Shown here piece after piece: positions 1 to 6,315 of a stretch of DNA of 9,781 nt. Location of the stretch: the NCBI GenBank assembly GCA_036260375.1, contig DASZZZ010000113.1:1-9781 (forward strand), written 5' to 3'. The translations under genes were made by a program, and so were the position numbers. The notes beneath the pieces are model-generated. The model was not told the origin of the DNA, ran no database searches, and saw nothing but the letters and a program-made list of their open reading frames with translations. The number at the start of each line of letters is the position of its first letter. Position 1 is the first letter of the stretch. The DNA is from DASZZZ01 sp036260375 (GTDB taxonomy: Bacteria > Actinomycetota > CADDZG01 > WHSQ01).

Positions 1-597
1 GCCGCCAAGCCCGCGGCGCAGCGCCCCGCGCGCGGCGCGCCGGGCGGCGCCCCCGCCAAGCGCGCCGCCGGCAACGGTGCGGGCAACGGGGCCGCCGTGC
101 CCGAGCGCGTCCAGCGGCTGCTCGCGGTCGTCAAGCCGGAGGCGATCCAGAAGGTCGAGCGGCAGCCGATGGACCGCGTCAACGTGTGGCCGCACCTCAT
201 GGCCGCCGAGTTCGTGTCGCTGCTCGTCATCACCGCGCTGCTCACGTTCTTCTCCGTGACGGTCGACGCGCCGCTGCGCGAGCTCGCGAACTTCAACCAG
301 ACGCCGAACCCGTCGAAGGCGCCGTGGTACTTCCTCGGCCTGCAGGAGCTGCTGCGCTACTTCCACCCGCAGGTCGCCGGCGTGACGATCCCGACCGTGA
401 TCATCATCGGGCTCATGGCGGCGCCGTTCATCGACCGCAACCCGTCGACACGTCCCGACGACCGCAAGGTTGCGATCGTCGTGTTCAGCTACTTCATGCT
501 CACGTTCGCGGTGCTGACGATCATCGGTATGTTCTTCCGGGGGCCGGGGTTCAACTTCACGTTCCCGTGGCAGGACGGCATCTTCTTCGAGTTGTAA
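1..597 (+). CDS. qcrB: Cytochrome b of a bc-type quinol:cytochrome c reductase, C-terminal (subunit IV-like) part, 5' truncated
   Basis: This is the membrane subunit that helps form the quinol oxidation (Qo) site of a cytochrome bc complex. The reading frame is open from base 1, so the gene begins outside the window. The first 32 visible residues are a low-complexity Ala/Gly/Pro/Lys/Arg stretch. A domain with three membrane helices follows (about nt 193-260, 385-430 and 469-535). The loop after the first helix carries NPSKAPWYFLGLQELLRYF, the family signature around the Qo site. The residues aligned with the usual PEWY motif read APWY (319-330). The Rieske gene follows after 9 bp. A GTG at 97 could start a separate subunit IV, but it has no good ribosome binding site and the coding frame continues upstream. 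I therefore prefer a longer protein in which the Ala-rich stretch is a linker or N-terminal extension. Family assignment is firm; the split-or-fused state cannot be decided here. Confidence 0.9.
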   Translation, partial: AAKPAAQRPARGAPGGAPAKRAAGNGAGNGAAVPERVQRLLAVVKPEAIQKVERQPMDRVNVWPHLMAAEFVSLLVITALLTFFSVTVDAPLRELANFNQTPNPSKAPWYFLGLQELLRYFHPQVAGVTIPTVIIIGLMAAPFIDRNPSTRPDDRKVAIVVFSYFMLTFAVLTIIGMFFRGPGFNFTFPWQDGIFFEL

Positions 598-602
598 AGG
601 AG
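596..602 (+). promoter_or_regulatory. Ribosome binding site of the Rieske gene
   Basis: AAAGGAG lies 4 bases before the GTG at 607 and overlaps the TAA stop of cytochrome b (595-597). It supports the GTG start and suggests translational coupling of the two subunits. Confidence 0.75.
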
Positions 603-606
603 CTTC

Positions 607-1251
607 GTGACACAAGTCGACGCGAGTCGCGACGTCACCGTAAAGAAGGTCCCCGAGCGCCAGCGCAAGCCGCTCACGCCGGACCAGATGGCGGTCACGC
701 GCCGTCAGTTCCTGAACCGGGCGTGGACGGCGTCGTTCTCGCTGTTCCTCGGGTTCTTCGGGATGTCGACGCTGTCGTTCCTGTGGCCGAAGCTCACCGG
801 CGGCTTCGGGACCGCGATCACGATCGGCAACCTCGAGGACCTCGTCGCAGAGGTCGGGCCGCAGAACAACTTCAAGCCGAAGTTCGTGCCCGAGGGCCGC
901 TTCTGGCTGACGTACTACGAGGGGACCGGCGAGGCCCCCGTCTACACCGCGGTCAACGCGGTCGACACCAAGCTGCTCGCCCTCTACCGCAAGTGCGTGC
1001 ACCTCGGGTGCTCGGTGCCGCACTGCGAGAAGTCGATGCTGTTCGAGTGCCCGTGTCACGGATCGAAGTACCGGCTCAACGGCGAGTACCACTCCGGGCC
1101 GGCCCCCCGCGGGCTCGATCGGTTCCCGATCTCGGTGTCGGGCGGGAAGGTCACCGTCGACACCGGCAAGGTCGAGACCGGTCCGCCGCGCGGTATCAAC
1201 ACGTGGGACAAGTTCGCCGAGCCGCAGGGCGGCTTCTGCGTCCCGACCTAG
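607..1251 (+). CDS. qcrA: Rieske iron-sulphur subunit of cytochrome bc complex
   Basis: This 214-residue protein carries the [2Fe-2S] cluster that takes electrons from quinol at the Qo site and passes them to cytochrome c. Residues 32-36 (RRQFL) resemble a Tat signal and precede a hydrophobic helix at about 41-60 that should stay as the membrane anchor. The cluster boxes are CVHLGC (130-135) and CPCHGS (148-153). Cys130, His132, Cys148 and His151 are the expected cluster ligands, and Cys135 and Cys150 the expected disulphide. The GPAPRGLDRF segment (164-173) is typical of bc-type Rieske proteins. Two further cysteines, Cys140 and Cys211, are present. The protein is much shorter than the three-helix QcrA of mycobacteria and corynebacteria. 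The GTG start is fixed by AAAGGAG just upstream. The dihaem cytochrome gene follows after 21 bp. Confidence 0.96.
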   Translation: MTQVDASRDVTVKKVPERQRKPLTPDQMAVTRRQFLNRAWTASFSLFLGFFGMSTLSFLWPKLTGGFGTAITIGNLEDLVAEVGPQNNFKPKFVPEGRFWLTYYEGTGEAPVYTAVNAVDTKLLALYRKCVHLGCSVPHCEKSMLFECPCHGSKYRLNGEYHSGPAPRGLDRFPISVSGGKVTVDTGKVETGPPRGINTWDKFAEPQGGFCVPT

Positions 1252-1272
1252 CGAGGGAGACGAGAACCGGCG

Positions 1273-2307
1273 GTGGACACAGGCGAAGTCATCCTCATCG
1301 CGCTCGTGGTGCTCGCGCCCGCGGCGCTGCTGTGGGGCCTGTTCCTGGCGCGCGCGGGACGCGCCACGGGGCGCCACGTCCGCATCGGCATCCCGCGCGC
1401 GCTGCGGCCCGGACGTCCCGACGAGGTGCTCGAGGGCCCTCGCATCGAGACGCTGATGGTGGGCGGCCTGCTGACGACGATCGCGCTCGCCGTGTTCATC
1501 CCGCTCTACTGGCTCCCCGAGTCACAGCGCCAGACGCACTTCCAGGAGCGCTTCTCCGAGGAGGCCGTCGAGCGCGGCAAGCTCATCTTCTCCGTCCCGC
1601 CAGAGCTCGAGGAGGACGCCGACCCGGCCGCGTTCAAGGACGAGGAGAAGGCGATCTCGCTCGGCCAGGGCTGCGCCAACTGCCACGGCTCGCCCGAGGC
1701 GTCCGACCCCGAGCTCGTCGCCGCGGGCGGTCTCGCCAACCCCGCCTACACCGACCCGCAGACCGGCAAGACGGTGGCGTACCGGGCGCCTCCGCTCAAC
1801 GACGTCTTCCAGCGTTGGGACGAGGAGATCGTGCGCTTCACGATCGAGCGCGGACGTCCGGGCACCCCGATGCCGGCGTGGGGCGTCGAGTACGGGGGCT
1901 CGATGACCGACCAGATGATCGACGACGTCATCGCGTGGCTGCGCACGCTGCCGGGCAACCAGCGTCCGCCCGAGGTGTCGGAGTCGTGTCAGGACCCGCC
2001 CCCCGGCGACACGCAGTGCGGTCAGGAGATCTTCGAGGCGCGCTGCGCCGTGTGCCACGGCGACCAGGGCCAGGGCAAGGACGCGAAGGGCACGCAGAAC
2101 GACCCGTGGTATCAGGGGATGGCGCTCGGAGGCGGCGACGTCCGTCACCTCGACCGCGCCCAGCACGTCACGACGGTCGTCAACGGACGGAGGTTCGCGT
2201 TCATGCCGGCGTTCGGCGAGGCGCCGGCGCAGGGCATCCCGATCCCGCCGTACCCACTCACCGACTCGCAGATCGACGCCGTCGTCGAGTACGAGCGGGG
2301 GTTGTAG
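1273..2307 (+). CDS. Membrane-anchored dihaem cytochrome c, QcrC-like subunit
   Basis: This 344-residue protein is the likely electron acceptor from the Rieske subunit. It has two membrane helices (about 5-25 and 62-80) joined by an Arg-rich loop. By the positive-inside rule the loop is cytoplasmic and the rest is exported. Two cytochrome c domains follow. The first has CANCH (Cys134-His138) and a probable axial Met200 in GTPMPAWG. The second has CAVCH (Cys258-His262) and a probable axial Met311 in AFMPAFGE. Cys239 and Cys249 lie between the domains and are not part of a haem motif. Two haem domains recall actinobacterial QcrC, but QcrC normally has its main anchor at the C-terminus, whereas here both helices are N-terminal. 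The start is GTG with a purine-rich AGGGAG at 1254-1259, rather far upstream (13 bases), so the exact start is less sure. The next gene begins directly after the stop codon. Confidence 0.92.
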   Translation: MDTGEVILIALVVLAPAALLWGLFLARAGRATGRHVRIGIPRALRPGRPDEVLEGPRIETLMVGGLLTTIALAVFIPLYWLPESQRQTHFQERFSEEAVERGKLIFSVPPELEEDADPAAFKDEEKAISLGQGCANCHGSPEASDPELVAAGGLANPAYTDPQTGKTVAYRAPPLNDVFQRWDEEIVRFTIERGRPGTPMPAWGVEYGGSMTDQMIDDVIAWLRTLPGNQRPPEVSESCQDPPPGDTQCGQEIFEARCAVCHGDQGQGKDAKGTQNDPWYQGMALGGGDVRHLDRAQHVTTVVNGRRFAFMPAFGEAPAQGIPIPPYPLTDSQIDAVVEYERGL

Positions 2308-2994
2308 GTGGACCTCACCTTCCTCACCGGCATCGGCGCCACGGTCGCGTCGATCATCGTCTTCTGCGGGTCGGTGTGGCTGCTGCTCGCGATGGTCATG
2401 GGCGGCCGCCTCGCGTACTTCGTGACCGCCTCCGTGACGCTCGCGTTCACGCTGATGATGGGCCTCGTGTGGTCGTTCACGCAGCTCGGACCCGTGGGGC
2501 AGCTGCCGGAGTGGGTCCCGCGCGACATCGCGGAGGACGCGTCCGATCTCGGCGAGGTGCCGTCCGCGAGCGCCTACCCGGACGGGCCGTGGCAACCGGT
2601 CGACCAGGAGGACGAGGCCCAGGTCACGCAGGCAGCCGAGCTCGAGAGCGGCGCGACCGACGCGCTCGCCGAGGCGCTCAACGAGGACGAGGGCCTTGGG
2701 GGCTTCGAGTCGCCCGAGGACGCCGCCGCCAACCAGGACGCCACGCGCCTGCTGGAGGCGGACGGCGTCACCTACGGCGGCGTGACGCTCGAGGCCGTCG
2801 AGGGCGGCGAGACGCCGTCGGACGCGTCCGCGGTCGTCGTCATGGAGTACGACCCCGGCAACCCGCTCGGGCTCGCGCGCATCATCACGCTCGGAGTCTT
2901 CGTCCTGCTCGTCCTGCATCTGGTCGGCCTCGCGCTGTCGGAGCGCCGCGCCCGGCAGGCCGCCCCCAACGCCGTGCCGAGGAGCGCAGAATGA
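2308..2994 (+). CDS. Unrecognised three-helix membrane protein with a strongly acidic extracytoplasmic domain
   Basis: I do not recognise this 228-residue protein. Hydrophobic helices lie at about 9-31, 37-57 and 191-211. The short loop between helices 1 and 2 holds an Arg, and the tail after helix 3 is basic (SERRAR), so both are probably cytoplasmic. Residues 58-190 would then lie outside. That domain holds about 30 Asp/Glu in residues 68-182 against two Arg and no Lys; the whole protein has no lysine. It has no haem-binding CxxCH, and its only cysteine is Cys20 in helix 1. A GP-G-LPEW stretch (61-69) follows helix 2. The GTG start abuts the TAG stop of the dihaem cytochrome, and the stop overlaps the next ATG by 4 bp, so it belongs to the bc operon. 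A structural or electron-carrier-docking role in the reductase is inference from position and charge alone. Confidence 0.85.
   Translation: MDLTFLTGIGATVASIIVFCGSVWLLLAMVMGGRLAYFVTASVTLAFTLMMGLVWSFTQLGPVGQLPEWVPRDIAEDASDLGEVPSASAYPDGPWQPVDQEDEAQVTQAAELESGATDALAEALNEDEGLGGFESPEDAAANQDATRLLEADGVTYGGVTLEAVEGGETPSDASAVVVMEYDPGNPLGLARIITLGVFVLLVLHLVGLALSERRARQAAPNAVPRSAE
2980..2984 (+). promoter_or_regulatory. Ribosome binding site of the small lipoprotein gene
   Basis: AGGAG sits 6 bases before the ATG at 2991, inside the end of the preceding gene. Together with the ATGA overlap it supports this short gene being translated. Confidence 0.7.
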
Positions 2995-3164
2995 GCCATC
3001 GAGCCCGCATCGCGTACGCCGCAGTCGTCCTGTCCGCGCTCGGCGCGTGCTCCGGCGGCGGCATCAACGCCGGCGAGGAGGGCGGCGTCGCGTTCATCGC
3101 GTTCACCGGGATGTTGCTGCTGATGGTCGCCGTGCTCTACGTCTTCATCGGCCGCCAGGACTAG
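2991..3164 (+). CDS. Small lipoprotein with a C-terminal membrane helix, function unknown
   Basis: This is a 57-residue protein. Its N-terminus is a short signal peptide (basic residues at 4 and 6, hydrophobic 8-18) ending in a lipobox LGAC, with Cys20 as the expected lipid-modified residue. A Gly-rich linker (SGGGINAGEEGG) follows, then one hydrophobic helix at about 33-53 and a short polar tail, GRQD. The mature protein would thus be held by a lipid on the outer face and by its own helix. The start is supported by AGGAG 6 bases upstream and by an ATGA overlap with the preceding stop. Being last of the membrane genes in the bc operon, it may be a small accessory subunit of the complex or of its assembly; I know no named family for it. 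An alternative is that the signal peptide is not cleaved and the protein has two helices. Confidence 0.75.
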   Translation: MSHRARIAYAAVVLSALGACSGGGINAGEEGGVAFIAFTGMLLLMVAVLYVFIGRQD

Positions 3165-3177
3165 CGCGGCCCGGCCC

Positions 3178-3184
3178 GGGGGAG
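3178..3184 (+). promoter_or_regulatory. Ribosome binding site of the glutamine amidotransferase gene
   Basis: GGGGGAG lies 9 bases before the GTG at 3194. It favours that start over in-frame codons further upstream, which lie within the lipoprotein gene. Confidence 0.55.
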
Positions 3185-3193
3185 CTGCCGCGC

Positions 3194-3916
3194 GTGGACC
3201 CCGTCGTCGTCGTCCTCAACCAGCCGTCCTGTCCCCCCGCGCTCGTCGCCGACGTCTTCGAGCTCGAGGGCGTGCCGTACCGCGTCGTCGAGGCGTACCG
3301 CAGCGGCGCCCCGACGGCGCCCGACGCCGCGTCCGGCGTCGTCGTGATGGGCGGCGCGATGAACGCCGACGAGGACGATCGCCATCCGCACCTGCCGCAA
3401 GTGCGCGCGCTGCTGCGCACGTCGGTCGAACGCTCGGTTCCCGTGCTCGGCGTGTGCCTCGGCGCGCAGCTGCTGGCGCGGGCGCTGGGGGCGACCGTGC
3501 GCCGCGCCCCGCACCGCACGATCGGCTTCCATCCCGTGACCGGGACCGACGCGGCGCGCGCCGACGCCGTCGTCGGCCCGTTCCTCGACGGCACGCGCGT
3601 GTTCATGTGGCACGAGGACACGTTCGACGTGCCGTCCGGGGCCGAGCCGCTCGCCACCGGGGGGCCCGACGGCGTGCACCACGCCTTCCGCGTCGGAGCC
3701 GGCGCCTACGGCATCCAGTTCCACTTCGAGGTCACCGAGGCGATCGTCATGCGGTGGTGCGACGAGACGCCCGACCTCGAACGCGACTGGGGCGTCCGCA
3801 GGGACGAGGTTCTCGCGATGCTGCGCGACGGGCTCCCGGGCCAGCGCGCCGCGGCGACCGCCGCGGTGCGGGCGTGGACCCACCTGGCCCGCGACGCGAG
3901 CGTCGCCGTCCGCTGA
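3194..3916 (+). CDS. Stand-alone class I glutamine amidotransferase (GMP synthase-type GATase domain)
   Basis: This 240-residue protein has the fold signature of class I glutamine amidotransferases, which hydrolyse glutamine and hand the ammonia to a partner enzyme. The nucleophile elbow is GVCLGAQ with Cys88. The other two members of the triad are His177 and Glu179 in GIQFHFEV. An oxyanion-side VMGGAMNA (51-58) and the WHEDTFDVP block (139-147) match the COG0518-like stand-alone group related to the GuaA amidotransferase domain. There is no fused synthetase domain, so the acceptor substrate is unknown. The gene lies 29 bp after the lipoprotein gene on the same strand and is probably the last gene of the bc operon, though no functional link to respiration is evident. 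Carboxamide formation, or hydrolysis of a gamma-glutamyl compound, are both possible. Confidence 0.88.
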   Translation: MDPVVVVLNQPSCPPALVADVFELEGVPYRVVEAYRSGAPTAPDAASGVVVMGGAMNADEDDRHPHLPQVRALLRTSVERSVPVLGVCLGAQLLARALGATVRRAPHRTIGFHPVTGTDAARADAVVGPFLDGTRVFMWHEDTFDVPSGAEPLATGGPDGVHHAFRVGAGAYGIQFHFEVTEAIVMRWCDETPDLERDWGVRRDEVLAMLRDGLPGQRAAATAAVRAWTHLARDASVAVR

Positions 3917-3963
3917 CGCGCGGCGCGCTTGCCGCCCCGCGTCTCGGGCCCCGGGCCGGCCCG
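3915..3963. terminator. Possible bidirectional terminator region between converging operons
   Basis: Two inverted repeats fill most of the gap between the converging genes. The first pairs 3915-3924 (GACGCG then CGGC) with GCCG at 3931-3934 and CGCGTC at 3938-3943, leaving a 6-base loop and a CCC bulge. The second pairs CGGGCC (3945-3950) with GGCCCG (3958-3963) around 7 bases. Neither has a T-run, so they are not classic intrinsic terminators. In such GC-rich DNA short repeats also arise by chance. The position is the main argument. Confidence 0.4.
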
Positions 3964-3991
3964 CCGCGTACGTGACCGTGTCGGACGCGCG

Positions 3992-5278
3992 TCAGAACGC
4001 GCGCAACACCTCCGCGGCGGCGCGGGCGACGTGGTCGACGTCGGCCTCGGTGTGCGCGGTCGAGACGAACAGGGCCTCGAAGCGCGACGGAGGCAGGTAC
4101 ACGCCGCGCTCGAGCATGCCGCGGAAGAAGCGCGCGTACGCGTCGGCGTCGGTGCGGCGCGCGTCGTCGAAGCCGCGGACCTCGTCGTCGGCGAAGAAGA
4201 ACCCCGCCAGGCCCCCGATCGCGGCCGCGACCATCGGAACGCGCGCCGCCTCGGCCGCGTCGACCAGCGCGCGCGCCAGCGAGCGCGCGCGCTCCTGTAG
4301 CGCGTCGTAGAGGTCCGGCTGCGCGCGGATCGCCGACAGCGCGGCGACGCCCGCCGCCATCGCGAGCGGGTTGCCCGACAGTGTGCCCGCCTGGTACACG
4401 GGCCCGGCGGGCGCGAGCCGCTCCATGACGTCGGCGCGCCCGGCGACGGCCGCGGCGGGGAGCCCTCCACCCAGGACCTTGCCGAGCAGCACGAGGTCGG
4501 CGCGCACGCCGAAGCGCTCCTGCGCGCCGCCGGGGGCGAGGCGGAAGCCGGTGATGACCTCGTCGAACACGAGTAGCGCGCCGCTGTCGTCGGCCGCGGC
4601 GCGCAGCGCCTCGAGGAACCCGTCGTCGGGCAGCACCAGGCCCATGTTGGCGGCCACGGGCTCGACGAGGATCGCGGCGAGCTCGTCGCCGTGGCGCTCG
4701 AGCGCGACGCGCAGTGCGTCGACGTCGTTGTACGGCACGACGACCGTGTCGCCCGCGGCCCCCTCGGTCACGCCCGGCGTCCCGGGGATGCCGAGCGTCG
4801 CCGGGCCCGAGCCGGCGTCGGCGAGGAGCGCGTCGCTGTGGCCGTGGTAGCAGCCGGCGAACTTGATCACGGCGCGACGGTCGGTCACGCCGCGCGCGAG
4901 CCGCACCGCCGTCATCGCGGCCTCCGTCCCCGACGACACGAAACGCACGCGCTCCGCGCCGGGGACGAGGGCGGTCACGAGGCGCGCGAGCTCGACCTCG
5001 CGCTCGCTCGGCGTGCCGAACGAGGTCCCGCGCAGGGCCGTGTCGCGCACCGCCTCGACGATGGCGGGATGCGCGTGGCCGAACAGCAGCGCGCCCCAGC
5101 TCTGGACGAAATCGACGTAGGAGTTGCCGTCGACGTCGACGACGGTGGCGCCCTCGCCGCGCGCGACGAAGAACGGCTCGGAGCCGACGGCGTCGAACGC
5201 GCGCACCGGAGACGACACGCCACCCGGCATCAGCGTGCGGGCTTCGTCGAGGAGGGCGTCGGACGCGTCGCGGCTCAC
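3992..5278 (-). CDS. hemL: Glutamate-1-semialdehyde 2,1-aminomutase
   Basis: This PLP enzyme moves the amino group of glutamate-1-semialdehyde to give 5-aminolevulinate, the second step of the C5 pathway and the direct successor to HemA. It has 428 residues, the usual size. The N-terminus carries MPGGVSSPVRAF (17-28), a hallmark of the family. The PLP-binding parts are SSGTEA (115-120), FDEVITGFR (238-246, with Asp239 for the pyridine nitrogen) and Lys267 in LLGKVLGGGLP for the Schiff base. GTLSGNPLAMAAG follows in the C-terminal half. The GTG start at 5278 overlaps the hemB stop as GTGA, which argues for translational coupling. Longer in-frame starts would run into hemB and are rejected. It is the last gene of the rex-hem operon and ends 75 bp from the converging amidotransferase gene. 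Confidence 0.97.
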   Translation of the reverse strand: MSRDASDALLDEARTLMPGGVSSPVRAFDAVGSEPFFVARGEGATVVDVDGNSYVDFVQSWGALLFGHAHPAIVEAVRDTALRGTSFGTPSEREVELARLVTALVPGAERVRFVSSGTEAAMTAVRLARGVTDRRAVIKFAGCYHGHSDALLADAGSGPATLGIPGTPGVTEGAAGDTVVVPYNDVDALRVALERHGDELAAILVEPVAANMGLVLPDDGFLEALRAAADDSGALLVFDEVITGFRLAPGGAQERFGVRADLVLLGKVLGGGLPAAAVAGRADVMERLAPAGPVYQAGTLSGNPLAMAAGVAALSAIRAQPDLYDALQERARSLARALVDAAEAARVPMVAAAIGGLAGFFFADDEVRGFDDARRTDADAYARFFRGMLERGVYLPPSRFEALFVSTAHTEADVDHVARAAAEVLRAF

Positions 5279-6255
5279 GCGAGCCACTCGGCGGCCTTCT
5301 TGGCGTGGTACGTGATCACGACGTCCGCGCCGGCGCGCCTGATCCCGGTGAGGACCTCGAGGGCCGCGGCGCGCTCGTCGATCCAGCCGCGCTCGGCCGC
5401 AGCCATCAGCATCGAGTACTCGCCGGAGACGTTGTAGGCCGCGACCGGGAGCTCGAAGCGCTCCTTGACCGCGCGCACGACGTCGAGGTAGCCGACCGCG
5501 GGCTTGACCATGACGGCGTCGGCGCCCTCCGCGACGTCGAGCGCCACCTCGCGCAGCGCCTCGTCGGCGCCGCCCGCGGGGCTCTGCTGGTACGAGCGCC
5601 GGTCGCCGAAGCGCGGCGCGCCCTCGGCGGCGTCGCGAAACGGGCCGTAGAAGCTCGACGCGTACTTCGCCGAGTACGCGAGCACGGCGGTCGCGTCGTG
5701 GCCGGCGTCGTCGAGCGCCGCGCGGACGGCGGCGACCTGGCCGTCCATCATGCCCGACGGCGCGACGACGTCGGCGCCCGCGTCGGCCTGCGCGACGGCG
5801 ATGCGCGCGTAGACGTCCAGCGTCGCGTCGTTGTCGACGTCGTCGCCGTCGAGCACGCCGCAATGGCCGTGGTCGGTGTACTCGCACAGGCACAAGTCGG
5901 CGATCACGACCGCGTCGTCGCCGAGCTCGTCCTTGACCGCGCGCAGCGCCCGTTGCGACACGCCGTCGGGCGCGTGCGACTGCGAGCCGAGCGCGTCCTT
6001 GTGCGCGGGCACGCCGAAGACGACGACGCCTCCGACGCCGAGCTCGCGCAGGGCGCGGGCCTCCTTGACGAGCGACTCGATCGTGTGCTGGACCTGCCCG
6101 GGCATCGACGGGATCGGCACCGGCTCGTCGAGCGACTCCTTGACGAACAGGGGTGCGACGAGCTGCGACGGCGCCAGCGTCGTGGTCGCGAACAGCGTGC
6201 GGAGTCCGGCCGTGCGGCGCAGACGCCGGGGTCGGTAACGCGGGTACTCGCTCAT
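5275..6255 (-). CDS. hemB: Porphobilinogen synthase (5-aminolevulinate dehydratase)
   Basis: This cytosolic enzyme condenses two 5-aminolevulinates to porphobilinogen. It has 326 residues, normal for the family. The active-site zinc cysteines are present as DLCLCEYTDHGHC (Cys122, Cys124, Cys132), so this is the zinc-cysteine type rather than the magnesium/aspartate type. The two catalytic lysines are Lys197 in SAKYASSFYGPF and Lys251 in VMVKPAVGYLD, the latter forming the Schiff base. The ATG at 6255 starts MSEYPRYRPRRLR, a usual N-terminus. The upstream AGGG is very close to the start, so the ribosome binding site is weak. A 75-bp gap with an inverted repeat separates it from hemD, the only sizeable gap in this operon. 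The end overlaps hemL by 4 bp. Confidence 0.97.
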   Translation of the reverse strand: MSEYPRYRPRRLRRTAGLRTLFATTTLAPSQLVAPLFVKESLDEPVPIPSMPGQVQHTIESLVKEARALRELGVGGVVVFGVPAHKDALGSQSHAPDGVSQRALRAVKDELGDDAVVIADLCLCEYTDHGHCGVLDGDDVDNDATLDVYARIAVAQADAGADVVAPSGMMDGQVAAVRAALDDAGHDATAVLAYSAKYASSFYGPFRDAAEGAPRFGDRRSYQQSPAGGADEALREVALDVAEGADAVMVKPAVGYLDVVRAVKERFELPVAAYNVSGEYSMLMAAAERGWIDERAAALEVLTGIRRAGADVVITYHAKKAAEWLA

Positions 6256-6274
6256 GGCCCTATCGTGCCATCTC

Positions 6275-6315
6275 GGCGTCGCAAGCCCGCGCCGGATCGG
6301 CGACCACTCGACGCC
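6275..6315 (-). repeat. Nested inverted repeat between hemD and hemB
   Basis: The outer arms GGCGTCG (6275-6281) and CGACGCC (6309-6315) are perfect 7-bp complements. Inside them CGCCG (6290-6294) and CGGCG (6298-6302) form a second stem with a 3-base loop. The structure fills the only larger gap of the hem operon. It could act in mRNA processing or partial termination, or be chance in GC-rich DNA. No promoter-like hexamers with good spacing were found here. Confidence 0.35.

Noticed and set aside
97..597. Separate 166-residue subunit IV gene starting at the GTG at 97
   Set aside because: There is no convincing ribosome binding site and the same frame stays open, with protein-like linker composition, to base 1. 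It is kept as an alternative only.
1522..2919. A 465-residue open frame on the minus strand
   Set aside because: It lies antisense to the dihaem cytochrome and the acidic membrane protein, has the Arg/Asp/Val-heavy make-up of a shadow frame, and shows no domain.
186..3164. A 992-residue open frame on the plus strand spanning cytochrome b to the small lipoprotein
   Set aside because: It is an out-of-frame shadow, rich in Arg, Ala and Pro, over four firmly identified genes. Only its last 57 codons, which are the lipoprotein, look real.
3929..4310. Plus-strand open frames over the end of hemL
   Set aside because: They are antisense to well-conserved hemL sequence and show no motif or ribosome binding site.
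5279..5893. N-terminal extension of the hemL frame to position 5893
   Set aside because: It would run through hemB in another frame. The extension is Arg-rich nonsense, and HemL homology starts just after the GTG at 5278.
6256..6290. Promoter for hemB in the hemD-hemB gap
   Set aside because: TTGCGA and a later ACGATA on the minus strand are spaced only about 12 bases apart and too close to the start codon. Not convincing as a sigma-70-type promoter.
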